Shown one piece after another: positions 19,916-29,045 of a stretch of DNA of 64,000 nucleotides. Both the position numbers and the translations under genes were made by a program. Source of the stretch: an uncultured Eggerthellaceae bacterium. GTDB taxonomy: Bacteria; Actinomycetota; Coriobacteriia; Coriobacteriales; Eggerthellaceae. The stretch covers positions 10,036 through 74,035 of the forward strand of contig CANOIM010000011.1 in the NCBI GenBank assembly GCA_947566075.1, read 5' to 3'. Numbering within the stretch: position 1 is the stretch's first letter; each line of letters starts with the position of its first letter. The notes under the pieces were generated by a model. That model was not told the DNA's origin and did no database searches. It worked only from the letters and a program-made list of their open reading frames with translations.

Positions 19916-20611
19916 ATGAGCAAGAGGATCCTCGCCATAATCCCTGCCTATAACGAGGAGGAGAACATCGTTAGCACGGTGGAGGACTTGGAGCGTCAAG
20001 CTCCAGGGGTGGACTTTATCGTCATCAACGACGGGTCCCGGGATGCAACTCCTCGCATCTGTAGGGAACAGGGCTATAGAATGGCCTCTCTGCCTGTCAA
20101 TCTGGGTCTTGCTGGAGGTTTTCAGACGGGCATGAAGTACGCGGCACGGATGGGTTATGACTATGCCGTGCAGTTCGATGCTGATGGCCAACACTCTGCT
20201 GCCTACATAGATCAATTGGTGCAAGCGGCTGAGCAAAGTGGCGCGAACATCGTCGTGGGCTCCCGCTTCGTCAACCGCAAGAGGCCTTTCTCTGCTCGCA
20301 TGGTGGGATCGGCGCTCATCACGCTCATGATCCGTTTAACCACGGGAAAGCGCATCACAGACCCTACGTCTGGCATGCGCCTGTTCGACCGCACCATGAT
20401 CCCCATCTTCGCTGAAGAGCCAGATTACGGGCCGGAGCCTGATACGTTGGCGCTGGTGATGCGGCGGGGGGCGAAGGTGGAAGAAGTTCAGGTGGAGATG
20501 CGTGAGCGTACCGCAGGGGAGAGTTATCTCAACTTCACGAAGTCCATCTCATACATGCTGAGGATGAGCGTTTCCATCCTGTTCATCCAGTGGTTCAGGA
20601 GGAAGAAGTGA
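19916..20611 (+). CDS. Family 2 glycosyltransferase (dolichyl-phosphate-mannose-synthase-like)
   Basis: A 231-residue GT-A protein. ILAIIPAYNEEENI at the start, FIVINDGSRD, the metal motif in QFDADGQH, and DPTSGMRLFDR are typical of the small GT2 enzymes that glycosylate polyprenyl phosphate or add one sugar to a lipid-linked glycan. There is no C-terminal transmembrane domain. It is followed by a DUF2304 membrane protein, a common pairing in surface-glycan clusters. I use ATG 19916; a TTG at 19892 would add eight residues. It is divergent from the GT4 gene. Confidence 0.85.
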   Translation: MSKRILAIIPAYNEEENIVSTVEDLERQAPGVDFIVINDGSRDATPRICREQGYRMASLPVNLGLAGGFQTGMKYAARMGYDYAVQFDADGQHSAAYIDQLVQAAEQSGANIVVGSRFVNRKRPFSARMVGSALITLMIRLTTGKRITDPTSGMRLFDRTMIPIFAEEPDYGPEPDTLALVMRRGAKVEEVQVEMRERTAGESYLNFTKSISYMLRMSVSILFIQWFRRKK

Positions 20612-20973
20612 CCGTACCCTATCGCATCCTCTTGGCTGCTGGTGCTCTCGTCATCCTCTTGGCCATGCTGCGCAAGATCAGGAAGTCTGAGATGCGCATC
20701 TCTGATTCTCTGTTCTGGCTCTTCTTCGTTGTAACGCTCATCTTGCTTGCTCTCTTCCCTGAGATCGCATTCTTCTTCTCAGGACTGCTGGGCATCGAGT
20801 CCCCCGCGAACCTCGTCTTCCTTTACGTGATAGCGCTGCTGTTGATCCGAGAATTCGCTTCTACGGTTGAGCTTTCCCGCCTGCGCGGCAAGGTGACTAC
20901 GTTGGCTCAAGAGGAGGCGCTGGGAGGGATCAATGAGCCAAATGAGGGGCAGGTTACAGAAGAGAAGGACTAG
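20608..20973 (+). CDS. DUF2304 membrane protein
   Basis: A 121-residue small membrane protein with three hydrophobic segments: about residues 5-20, the FWLFFVVTLILLALFP stretch, and LVFLYVIALLLIREF. The RKIRKSEMRISDSLFW segment between the first two is characteristic of DUF2304. The function of the family is not known; it travels with the preceding type of GT2 gene. GTG 20608 lies behind a strong AGGAGG and its GTGA overlaps the GT2 stop, so it is chosen over the upstream ATG at 20590. A polar tail of 30 residues ends the protein. Confidence 0.75.
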   Translation: MTVPYRILLAAGALVILLAMLRKIRKSEMRISDSLFWLFFVVTLILLALFPEIAFFFSGLLGIESPANLVFLYVIALLLIREFASTVELSRLRGKVTTLAQEEALGGINEPNEGQVTEEKD

Positions 20974-20981
20974 GTGCTCTC

Positions 20982-21833
20982 ATGCAATATGATGCCGATG
21001 ATCTCAAGTGTCTGCAAGCCATTGAGCTTGAGATGCTCCAGGCCATAGATGATGTTTGCAAGCAGTTAGGCATAACCTATTTCCTTGATTCTGGAACGGC
21101 TTTGGGAGCTGTCAGACACGGAGGCTTCATTCCTTGGGATGACGACATCGATCTGGGAATGCTGCGAAGCGATTATGATCGATTCCTGTCTGAAGCCTCA
21201 GAGATCCTTGCTGGGGAAGGGTATTCTCTGGTGAGTCCCGCCACCAACGATGCGGTTGCCTGTCAATTCGCCAAGGTCATGAAGCAGGGTACGCAGTTCA
21301 TGACCCAGGAAACGAAAGATGCCGGTTTTGACCAGGGCATCTTCATCGATATCTTCCCCTACGATGCTCTCTCTTCCGATGAAGCGATTGCTAAGAAGCA
21401 GATGAAGAAGTGCCTCTTTTGGAAGCGCGTCTCTTATCTTTATCATTCTCCGCATATCTATATGCCACACGGAGGTCTTCTGGGGAAATGCGAACGAGGG
21501 GTCTGTCATGTACTGCATGGCATTGCTAGGGTATTCTTTTCCCCGAAGAGGATTCGCGAATCATTCGACCGATGGGCGCTTGCAGGCCAGGGTAACCCCA
21601 GTGGTAAGGCAATGGCATTCGCCTATCCCATCAAGGATGGTTTCGAAATGGACCGCATGCTTCCTCCTCAGAAGATCGAATTCGAAGAGATGGAATTTCC
21701 GGCACCCTGGGATACGGAATACTATCTCTCATTCATGTATGGTGATTGGAGGAAGATTCCCTCAGAGGAAGACCGCGTGAATCATGCTCCCTTGGTGTTG
21801 GAGTTCGGTGCTCGGGAAGAACACTCTCGGTAG
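20982..21833 (+). CDS. licD: LicD family phosphotransferase
   Basis: 283 residues. The LicD domain is clear: YFLDSGTALGAVRHGG then IPWDDDIDLGMLRSDYDRF at about residues 35-70, the DxD-containing nucleotidyltransferase-like core, and FIDIFPYDAL further on. LicD transfers phosphocholine from CDP-choline to a surface-glycan sugar. The same window holds LicC/LicA activity in one protein and LicB, so choline is a reasonable substrate; some LicD relatives transfer other phospho-groups. Its last 52 bases overlap the 3' end of the convergent GT4 gene. Confidence 0.85.
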   Translation: MQYDADDLKCLQAIELEMLQAIDDVCKQLGITYFLDSGTALGAVRHGGFIPWDDDIDLGMLRSDYDRFLSEASEILAGEGYSLVSPATNDAVACQFAKVMKQGTQFMTQETKDAGFDQGIFIDIFPYDALSSDEAIAKKQMKKCLFWKRVSYLYHSPHIYMPHGGLLGKCERGVCHVLHGIARVFFSPKRIRESFDRWALAGQGNPSGKAMAFAYPIKDGFEMDRMLPPQKIEFEEMEFPAPWDTEYYLSFMYGDWRKIPSEEDRVNHAPLVLEFGAREEHSR

Positions 21834-22918
21834 AGATCTGATAAGGATTCGGCGACGCTTTTGATGTCAAAACCTTCCTGCTTTGCCAGGCGAATCAGGT
21901 CGTCACTGACTTGCTGGGATTCCCGATAAGCGGCGATGCTCTCTTTGGCCCAGTCGCTCTTCGAGTCAGTTGGCACGCGCTTGGCCCGTGGAGAAATATG
22001 AGCATGCTCAGGTACTCCGGTAGACGCGATGCAGTGCAGTCCTGCTGTTTGGGCTTCTATGAAGGATATTCCAAGGCCTTCATAAAGCGAAGGGAAGAGG
22101 AAGACATCCATAGCTCTCAAGGCTGAGGGGATGTCATCAAGCACTCCTGCGAATATCACTGAATCAGAGAGACTCAGCTCCTTCGCCCGCTCGTGGATGA
22201 CGCCCTCTTCGGGTCCGCGCCCGACGAGCATGAGCTTAGCCAAGGGGAGCTCTTTCTTGATCGATGCGAAAACATCCAGGAGGAACAGGTGATTCTTTTC
22301 TGGTGAGAATCTGCCAATGTGACCGAAAACGGGTTCTCCGCCCATACCGAATGATGTCTTTGCTTCCACAATGGACTGCGGGGTGCGCGTGAACGCTTCA
22401 GTATCGATCCCGTTATTCACTATCATGCACGATTCGCTTATAGCGATCTGCGGGCCGAAGCGATCCTCCGCGGCTTCGGGAGAGCAAGCCAAATAGAGAT
22501 CCGCTACCCCTCTGACTGGGCGAGAAACAGCCTTGAAGATGATATCGCGAAGAGATGCGACCTTTACCGCTGAGTGGCTATGGGCGATCGCGTACCGGCC
22601 CAACCGCTTTGCTTCTGCCAGATAGACCGGCGCAGAACTGCCAATGTGACCGTGTATGATCTGGTATTCCGGATGAGCTAGGAGAAGCTCACGGAATGAT
22701 CGCCGATAGCTTTGATAGTTGATGAGGTTATACGCAGGGATATGATGGATGATTCCCCCTAGGTTGCGTATCTCTCCGTCATAATCACATTCTTGGTCAG
22801 CATTGACGAGGAAATCGAACTGCACCTCAGAGCGATCCATATGACGATAGAGATTCATGAGAAATGTCTCGGTACCGGCCCGGTCCATGGCACCAACGAC
22901 ATGGAGTATCCGGATCAT
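21782..22918 (-). CDS. Family 4 glycosyltransferase (tandem copy 2)
   Basis: 378 residues from the ATG that overlaps the upstream stop (ATGA). The start IRILHVVGAMDRAGTETFLMN, the FGHIGRFSPEKNHLFLLDVF donor-site region and FLFPSLYEGLGISFIEAQTAGL define a CapM/EpsD-like GT4. It is clearly paralogous to the next gene, sharing the CIASTG(V/I)P, (T/S)PRA(K/Q)R and GFDI segments, and has the same length once starts are corrected. Probably two sequential sugar additions in the phosphocholine-bearing glycan. Donor unknown. Confidence 0.85.
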   Translation of the reverse strand: MIRILHVVGAMDRAGTETFLMNLYRHMDRSEVQFDFLVNADQECDYDGEIRNLGGIIHHIPAYNLINYQSYRRSFRELLLAHPEYQIIHGHIGSSAPVYLAEAKRLGRYAIAHSHSAVKVASLRDIIFKAVSRPVRGVADLYLACSPEAAEDRFGPQIAISESCMIVNNGIDTEAFTRTPQSIVEAKTSFGMGGEPVFGHIGRFSPEKNHLFLLDVFASIKKELPLAKLMLVGRGPEEGVIHERAKELSLSDSVIFAGVLDDIPSALRAMDVFLFPSLYEGLGISFIEAQTAGLHCIASTGVPEHAHISPRAKRVPTDSKSDWAKESIAAYRESQQVSDDLIRLAKQEGFDIKSVAESLSDLYRECSSRAPNSNTKGA

Positions 22919-24051
22919 CGTGCTGTCCTGTCGTCTTGCCATGTTGTTCGGTCAAGCTCTTCCTTGAGATAGGTCAACAAGCGCTTCGCATTGTCATGTA
23001 TGTCAAATCCCGCTCGAGTTACGCTTTCGGGAAGGCTTTCATGGCTGCATTGTGCTCGTTCGTAGGCATCTATCGCCTCCTGGCACCACATCTCTTCATC
23101 AAGGGGGAGCCTTTGCGCTCGTGGGGTCACGATGGCATTTTTGGGAATTCCTGTTGATGCTATGCATTCGAGCCCTGTTGCTTGAGCCTCGATCAGGGCA
23201 AGCCCGAACCCTTCATGCTCTGAAGGAAAGAGGAACACATCCATGGCTTTGAGCAAAGAGGGAACATCTTGACGGCTACCAAGGAATCGAACAGAGCTTT
23301 CCAGACCAAGTTCGATTGCCATTTCTTTGACTTCGCCCTCCTCTTGACCGTCTCCGATCAAGAGGAGCGTTGCGGAAGGGAGCACCTCTTTGATCCGAGC
23401 GAATACCCTCAAGAGGAATGGATGATTCTTCTCTTTAGAGAAGCGGCCTACATGACCGAAAACGGGCCTCTGTCCAAGATGAAGGTGATCCCGAATCGTC
23501 TGCATTTCACTTTCGTTCCTCACGTATCGTGCAGCATCGATCCCGTTGGGTACGAAGCGCCACTTGTGGGAGGCTAAGACGGGGTTGGGGAACATGAAAG
23601 CAGCTCCCTCTTCTGAGCAGGCGAAGAAATGCGTCGCGTATTTTTCCAATGAGGCTTTATGGATACGGTGCAAAAGGCCATTGATCGGATTCCCCATAGG
23701 GGCTGCTGCATGGGCATGTTCGATACGAACGGGAATGCTCTTCGATGCTTTTCGCAAGAGCGTGATATCGCTCAACGTACAGGTGTTGTACCACAAGCAG
23801 TCATAGTTTCCTGTCTTGATGATATTGGTAAGGGCACGGCTATAGCCTAGAGGATGGCTCATACGGTTCGGCACAACGTGGAAATCGAACCCTTTGTCTT
23901 GGAGAGTGTTGACGAAGGGGGGTATCTTATCTATGACGACGAAATCAAATCGGATGTCGGGGTCTATTTCGCTCATGGCAAGGCAATAATTGAGTAGGAA
24001 TGATTCCACTCCGCCCATTTGTGAGCTGAAACCGAAGACCAAGACCCTCAA
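22915..24051 (-). CDS. Family 4 glycosyltransferase (tandem copy 1)
   Basis: 378 residues from TTG 24051, chosen because AAGGAG (24058-24063) lies six bases before it and because the protein then begins LRVLVFGFSSQMGGVESFLLN like its paralogue. An ATG at 24075 would add eight residues and overlap the flippase. GHVGRFSKEKNHPFLLRVF and FLFPSEHEGFGLALIEAQATGLECIASTG give the GT4 donor site. It is encoded between the flippase and its paralogue on one strand. Confidence 0.83.
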   Translation of the reverse strand: MRVLVFGFSSQMGGVESFLLNYCLAMSEIDPDIRFDFVVIDKIPPFVNTLQDKGFDFHVVPNRMSHPLGYSRALTNIIKTGNYDCLWYNTCTLSDITLLRKASKSIPVRIEHAHAAAPMGNPINGLLHRIHKASLEKYATHFFACSEEGAAFMFPNPVLASHKWRFVPNGIDAARYVRNESEMQTIRDHLHLGQRPVFGHVGRFSKEKNHPFLLRVFARIKEVLPSATLLLIGDGQEEGEVKEMAIELGLESSVRFLGSRQDVPSLLKAMDVFLFPSEHEGFGLALIEAQATGLECIASTGIPKNAIVTPRAQRLPLDEEMWCQEAIDAYERAQCSHESLPESVTRAGFDIHDNAKRLLTYLKEELDRTTWQDDRTAR

Positions 24052-24061
24052 ATGACACTCC

Positions 24062-25324
24062 TTAATCAGTCCCATCTTGTTTTGGTGAGCGTAGGTATGG
24101 TAACGCGAAGTGGAACCTCAGTCCCATGAAAACGAATTCCGTAAGATCCCTTAGGAGTGCTACATAGAGAATCTCAAAACGACCAGTGAGAATAAGGACC
24201 AAAAAGCCAGCTATCTGGAATAGAGCGGCGGCGATGGTTGTGAACGTGAGCTGCTTTATCTTGCCCACTGCAGCCAAGATGGGAAACCCCATGAGGATGA
24301 CAGGGTAAGAGAACAGCAACAGGGGCGCAGTCAGGGTGATGACATAAGCCCCGTCAGCATATTCGGGGCCGCCTACGATAGCCATGATCACATTGCTCAG
24401 GCAGGCGTAGGCGATCGTGCCGATGAGGGCGGTGATCGTGCCAAGTATCAGCAGCTTTCGGGCTAGCTTGAAGTCGCGTCGCTTGATCATCTGAGGATAA
24501 AGGCTGTTCGCTATAGGGCTATAGAGTGCCTGGATGGCTGACACGACCATCATTGCCAATGACCAATAGGAGATGTCTGCTTTGCTGGTGATATAGATGC
24601 CGATCAAGAGCGTGGTCAAAGACGAGAGGACGGTATCGGCGGCATTCGACATGAAGTACACCGTAGAGCTCTTGAACATACGCTTCAGCTCCTGGAAGGG
24701 CACTTTGGTGATCCGTACCTTCCGTACGAAGAAGATATCTATCCAGGACCAAGTGAGCGCTATGAATGTGGCAACGGTCTCGAAGGTGGGCACCAAGAGC
24801 AGCTGGTCGGGCCCTTTGATGAAGAGGAAGATGCAAGCCACCGCCACCACTTGAGAGGCAACATAGCGCTGGGTGATGATCCTCATATCCTCTATGCCCT
24901 GGAATATGAAGTCAGGGAGCATGGCTGTGAGGCAGATATTGACGAAGGCAATCGCGGCATAGATGGGGTTCTGGGTAAGGATAGGGATCAAAGGGATTGA
25001 GATGGCCAGAATGCCCACTCCCACAAGGCAGAGCAGAAGGCGCAGGAAAATGATGGCGCTCGTGGGGGTATTCAGGCTCTTGCCCTCCGCTGCCGCCAAG
25101 GCGATCACCCGCGTTCCATAGGTATTGAATCCGTAGTTGATGATGGTCTGCAGGAACGCCATGGCGGCGAAGACATAAGCGCGTACGGCATAAACATCGG
25201 GTCCAAGAACGCGGGTTAAATAGGGGATCGTGATGAGCGGGAAGATGTATTGAGCGCCTTGGAGCAGGTATTGGAAGAACGTGTTCCGGAAGAACAACTT
25301 TCTGTTGGGTGCATTGGCTTCCAT
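24062..25324 (-). CDS. Polysaccharide flippase (RfbX/Wzx type)
   Basis: 420 residues and about 12 hydrophobic segments. The N-terminus LFFRNTFFQYLLQGAQYIFPLITIPYLTRVLGPDVYAV is the hallmark of oligosaccharide flippases of the RfbX/EpsK group. It is the second flippase of the window and not closely similar to the one at 16080, so two separate lipid-linked glycans are likely exported. ATG 25324 avoids overlap with the upstream gene; a TTG at 25360 is possible and would overlap it by 26 bases. Confidence 0.87.
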   Translation of the reverse strand: MEANAPNRKLFFRNTFFQYLLQGAQYIFPLITIPYLTRVLGPDVYAVRAYVFAAMAFLQTIINYGFNTYGTRVIALAAAEGKSLNTPTSAIIFLRLLLCLVGVGILAISIPLIPILTQNPIYAAIAFVNICLTAMLPDFIFQGIEDMRIITQRYVASQVVAVACIFLFIKGPDQLLLVPTFETVATFIALTWSWIDIFFVRKVRITKVPFQELKRMFKSSTVYFMSNAADTVLSSLTTLLIGIYITSKADISYWSLAMMVVSAIQALYSPIANSLYPQMIKRRDFKLARKLLILGTITALIGTIAYACLSNVIMAIVGGPEYADGAYVITLTAPLLLFSYPVILMGFPILAAVGKIKQLTFTTIAAALFQIAGFLVLILTGRFEILYVALLRDLTEFVFMGLRFHFALPYLRSPKQDGTD

Positions 25325-25334
25325 GGGGGCTACT

Positions 25335-27050
25335 TTACCTTCGGTCTTCTGGTTCTGCAAATCCTGACCGTATGGCAGGGCAGAACGCCAAGAACATCAG
25401 GAGGGGCAGCGCAAGGTGAACGGGAAAGAAGTAGCGGAAATCATTCATGGGCGCTGCCAGCAAGAAGCAGACCCAGAGGCTGAGCAAGGGAATCAAGCAG
25501 AGAAGCTCGTTCCACTGGCGCTCTGCAAAGGCGTGCACCGCTAGGAAGATCACCATCCAGGCTAGGACAGCTATGTTGAAGAGCGGGGCGAAGGCGCTCA
25601 TGACTGTATTCAGGATCGCGTCCAACCGTTCTGGTCCGAGGATGCCAAGTTTGCAAGCAGATGCCCATTCGTCACCTGTCAGCGAGTAGCCGGGAGTCCC
25701 CACATACCAGGTGGTGGCTTGGATGTTCCAGAATGCCTCGGTCTGGTCGATCCAGGCACGAAGGTAGGCACCAGGGTTCTTGATCCCGATCCACAGCCAT
25801 GTTCCTATGAACTGTGCTTTATGGGCCTCGAGGTACTCGTCATTGAAAGCAGGAGCGAATTTGATGGGATTGGGGCCTTCGGGAAGATAGAGGTTCTCCC
25901 ATTCCTCAAGGGGAAGGATCTGGTCCAGAAAGTGTCGGTCCTCCTCCTCAAGGATTGCTCCTTCGGCAAGGCTACGTCCTATCTGCTGGATTGGGATGCT
26001 GATGCTCTCAGCGAAATGTCCGCTTTGGATCTGAGCCAGTGACGATAACGGCCCCATCACACAAGTCCAAGCCACAAGAACGCTCAAGCTGACGATGCTC
26101 ACGGTCTTCATGATCGCTCTCTTCTTGCGCAGGACGACCAAAGCACCGATGAGCGTGCAGCCAATGATGAAGATCCCATTGCTCCTCAGAAGAGCACACG
26201 CAAGCAGGATGCAAATGAGGGAGATGATACGGGTGGGTGCTCCTCTGAGCGTGTAAGGAACAAGGAGGTATTCCACCAAGCGCACCCCCAGTACGAAGAG
26301 TACTGCAGCGAAGATCACGTCTTTCCAGATGGATACGGCATAGAAGCCGAGCAGTGGATCGAATGCGAGGAAGATGATGCAGAATGCGAGCATTCCCTTC
26401 GACCGACTCAGGATGACCAGCTTCGCTGCGCACCAAGCGCAGCAGAGGGCAAGAAAGATCAGATGAAAGAGAGATACCAGCGCAACCTGCTCCATCTCTC
26501 CAAGGCTAAGGAATGCTCCCGCATTCAGGATGGATGTAACTGAGGCCGTATAGAGGATAGGATGATGGCTATTCAGGGTATCGTATCGGAAATGATCGGA
26601 TTCGAAGGGAAGTCCCATAGCCATCTTGAATATATCGATGCTGTCAGTCGAGGTGATGCCGGGATACAGCCCCAGGAAGAAGATCGCCCATTCTGCAAGA
26701 AGGAAAGCCAGTAGTCCTAGGAAGAGAGGTGTAGCGAAAGCTGTCCGCCCCTTGAGCGGATGGAGGAGCTTGGAGAACCAACGGCATTCCGGTTGGACAG
26801 GAGCAAGGGAGAGCCGCGAGAGCGCCGTCCATAGCCCGAATGAGAGCGCTCCGACTGGGACCACGAGGAAGAGAGCTAAGGCAATGCAGCTAAATAGGCT
26901 AGCGCTGTCTGAGTACTGCGGCAAGGTCCACGACAAGGCAAAGGCCAGTGCGAAGACGATCACCACGATCAGGGATCTTTTCCTTATGCAGGCGTGGTCG
27001 GTCACGAGGATGAGCCCCTGTCTTTCAGTTCCATATACGGTCCTATGCAT
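25335..27050 (-). CDS. DUF6020 polytopic membrane protein
   Basis: 571 residues with about 12 hydrophobic segments. The outer loop after the fourth segment reads YPGITSTDSIDIFKMAMG and is followed by HHPILYT, the pattern of the DUF6020 family found in Gram-positive glycan clusters. GT-C-like architecture suggests a polymerase or lipid-linked-sugar transferase, but no function is established. It heads a minus-strand unit with the flippase and two GT4 genes. The start is uncertain: ATG 27050 has no visible ribosome site, and GTG 27005 behind AGGGG is an alternative. Confidence 0.6.
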   Translation of the reverse strand: MHRTVYGTERQGLILVTDHACIRKRSLIVVIVFALAFALSWTLPQYSDSASLFSCIALALFLVVPVGALSFGLWTALSRLSLAPVQPECRWFSKLLHPLKGRTAFATPLFLGLLAFLLAEWAIFFLGLYPGITSTDSIDIFKMAMGLPFESDHFRYDTLNSHHPILYTASVTSILNAGAFLSLGEMEQVALVSLFHLIFLALCCAWCAAKLVILSRSKGMLAFCIIFLAFDPLLGFYAVSIWKDVIFAAVLFVLGVRLVEYLLVPYTLRGAPTRIISLICILLACALLRSNGIFIIGCTLIGALVVLRKKRAIMKTVSIVSLSVLVAWTCVMGPLSSLAQIQSGHFAESISIPIQQIGRSLAEGAILEEEDRHFLDQILPLEEWENLYLPEGPNPIKFAPAFNDEYLEAHKAQFIGTWLWIGIKNPGAYLRAWIDQTEAFWNIQATTWYVGTPGYSLTGDEWASACKLGILGPERLDAILNTVMSAFAPLFNIAVLAWMVIFLAVHAFAERQWNELLCLIPLLSLWVCFLLAAPMNDFRYFFPVHLALPLLMFLAFCPAIRSGFAEPEDRR

Positions 27051-27183
27051 TATGCCCGAATCTTGGCTACTGACGATGTCTGCGCATCACCGTTTGACCG
27101 TTCATCTCGGGAAATGGGGGTTCTCGGCTAGACAGCTGACTGATGCAGTATAGTGTTTATGTTCAAAATACTGACAAGAAGGT

Positions 27184-28968
27184 GTGAACTTGAACAACAA
27201 GTCATTCGAAGTGCTTGCAGCCCTAGCGGAGAAGCCGGGACTCACTCAACGAGAGATAGCTCAAGGAACGGGTATGTCCTTGGGTTCTGTGAGCTCAGCT
27301 TTGGCAGATGTGCGAAAGCAAGGCTGGGTGGAGCCGGAGGTGAACCGCGTCACGGACGTGGGGTTAGAGGCGTTGGAACCTTACCGAGTGCAGAACGCAA
27401 TCATCTTGGCGGCAGGCCTCTCATCTCGCTTCGCGCCCATCTCCTACGAGAAGCCCAAGGGCATCCTCACGGTGCGCGGAGAGGTGCTCATCGAGCGGCA
27501 GATTCGTCAGCTTCAGGAAGCGGGTATCACCGACATCACGGTGGTGGTGGGTTACAAGAAGGAGTACTTCTTCTACCTGGAAGACGCCTTCGGTGTGAAG
27601 CTGGTGGTGAATGAGGAATATGCTTCCCGCAATAACCATTCTTCGCTTATGGCCGTCAAGGAGAAGCTGGGACGTACGTACATCTGCTCCTCAGACGACT
27701 ACTTCACCCAGAACCCCTTCAAACCCTACGCCTACAAAGCGTTCTATGCGGCTGCTTATTCCGAAGGGCTCACGGATGAGTGGTGCATGGAGGTAGGCCC
27801 GAAAGGACGCATCAAGGCAGTCACGGTGGGTGGGGCTGATGCCTGGTACATGATCGGCCATGTGTTCTTCGATGAGGCGTTCTCTGAGCGGTTCGTGGAG
27901 ATACTGGAAGATGAATATGATCTGCCGCAAACACCGTCCAAGCTCTGGGAAGAGCTCTTCATTGATCATATCAGTGACTTCGAGATGGTCATCAAGAAGC
28001 ATGACAAAGGCATCATCTGGGAGTTCGATTCCATCGAAGAGCTGCGCGCTTTCGACCCGTTCTTTCTGGAGAACGTGGATTCTGAGGTCTTCGCGAACAT
28101 CCAGGCCGTCCTGGGCTGCGCTCCCGCTGAGATCCGAGACATATATCCACTCAAGCAGGGGCTCACGAACCTTTCCTGCCATTTCGCCACGGATTCCGGC
28201 GAATACGTCTACCGGCATCCGGGCATCGGCACGGAGCGCCTGATCGACCGCGCGGCTGAGGTGGCTGCTCAGCAGGTGGCGAAGGATCTGGGGATTGACG
28301 ACACCTTCATCTTCGAGGACCCTGAAAAGGGTTGGAAGATATCCCGTTTCCTTCCGGATTGCCGTCAGCTGGACCCTCATGATGATGCGCAGTTGGCCCG
28401 GGCCATGGCCATGGCCCGCAAGCTCCACGGTGAGCCAGTGTCCATGGATCGCACCTTTGACTTCTACCAGGAGAGCAAGAAGTACGAAGCGGCGCTTCGG
28501 GAGAAAGGCCCCATAGACGTACCGGGCTACGCTGATATGGCCGAGACGGCGGCCAAGCTCTACCAGCACGTGCGAGCGGAATCCACTGAGCAGTGCCTCA
28601 CCCATAATGACTTCTTCTACCTGAACCTCCTGCTGGACGAGGCGGACAACCTCTACCTCATCGACTGGGAGTACGCGGGCATGGCTGACTATGCCAACGA
28701 TTTCGGCACTTTCACCGTCACCTGCGAGCTTTCCGAAGCGGAGGCCGAGCGCGCTCTGGAGCATTACTTCGGGCGCGTTCCCACCTTCGAAGAGAAGCGC
28801 CACAACTTCGCTTTCGTGGCCTTCGCTGGTTGGTGTTGGTACGTGTGGTCTTTGGTGAAGGAGGCTGAAGGGGACAACGTGGGGGAGTGGCTCTACATCT
28901 ACTACAACTACGCGAAGACCTACCTGGGGAAGGTCTTGGATTGGTATGAAATAGACGAGCAGCAATGA
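27184..28968 (+). CDS. Winged-helix / choline-phosphate cytidylyltransferase / choline kinase fusion
   Basis: 594 residues in three parts. Residues 1-65 are a winged-helix DNA-binding domain (EVLAALAEKPGLTQREIAQGTGMSLGSVSSAL). Residues 68-300 are a LicC-like nucleotidyltransferase with IILAAGLSSRFAPISYEKPKG, SSDDYFTQNPF as the metal site and WYMIGHVFF. Residues 310-594 are a LicA-like choline kinase with LTNLSCHF, CLTHNDFFYLNLLLD (Brenner-type HND) and LIDWEYAGMADY. Together they would phosphorylate choline and make CDP-choline for LicD. The GTG start follows AAGAAGG directly; a TTG two codons on is better spaced. It is divergent from the DUF6020 gene. Confidence 0.88.
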   Translation: MNLNNKSFEVLAALAEKPGLTQREIAQGTGMSLGSVSSALADVRKQGWVEPEVNRVTDVGLEALEPYRVQNAIILAAGLSSRFAPISYEKPKGILTVRGEVLIERQIRQLQEAGITDITVVVGYKKEYFFYLEDAFGVKLVVNEEYASRNNHSSLMAVKEKLGRTYICSSDDYFTQNPFKPYAYKAFYAAAYSEGLTDEWCMEVGPKGRIKAVTVGGADAWYMIGHVFFDEAFSERFVEILEDEYDLPQTPSKLWEELFIDHISDFEMVIKKHDKGIIWEFDSIEELRAFDPFFLENVDSEVFANIQAVLGCAPAEIRDIYPLKQGLTNLSCHFATDSGEYVYRHPGIGTERLIDRAAEVAAQQVAKDLGIDDTFIFEDPEKGWKISRFLPDCRQLDPHDDAQLARAMAMARKLHGEPVSMDRTFDFYQESKKYEAALREKGPIDVPGYADMAETAAKLYQHVRAESTEQCLTHNDFFYLNLLLDEADNLYLIDWEYAGMADYANDFGTFTVTCELSEAEAERALEHYFGRVPTFEEKRHNFAFVAFAGWCWYVWSLVKEAEGDNVGEWLYIYYNYAKTYLGKVLDWYEIDEQQ

Positions 28969-29045
28969 ATTGCTGCACTACGGGGATTCGTAGCGCAGAA
29001 CTTCAGTTCTGCCTTGCATGAGACTCTGAGAGAAGGAGTAGGGGA

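Noticed and set aside
27691..28965. Long open frame of about 424 codons on the minus strand opposite the LicC/LicA fusion
   Set aside because: It mirrors the codon structure of a clear plus-strand gene with complete domains; no ribosome site and no recognisable motif.
28988..29012. Small hairpin GCAGAAC/GTTCTGC between the LicC/LicA fusion and licB
   Set aside because: Only 7 bp with no T-run; too weak to call a terminator, and the genes are likely co-transcribed.
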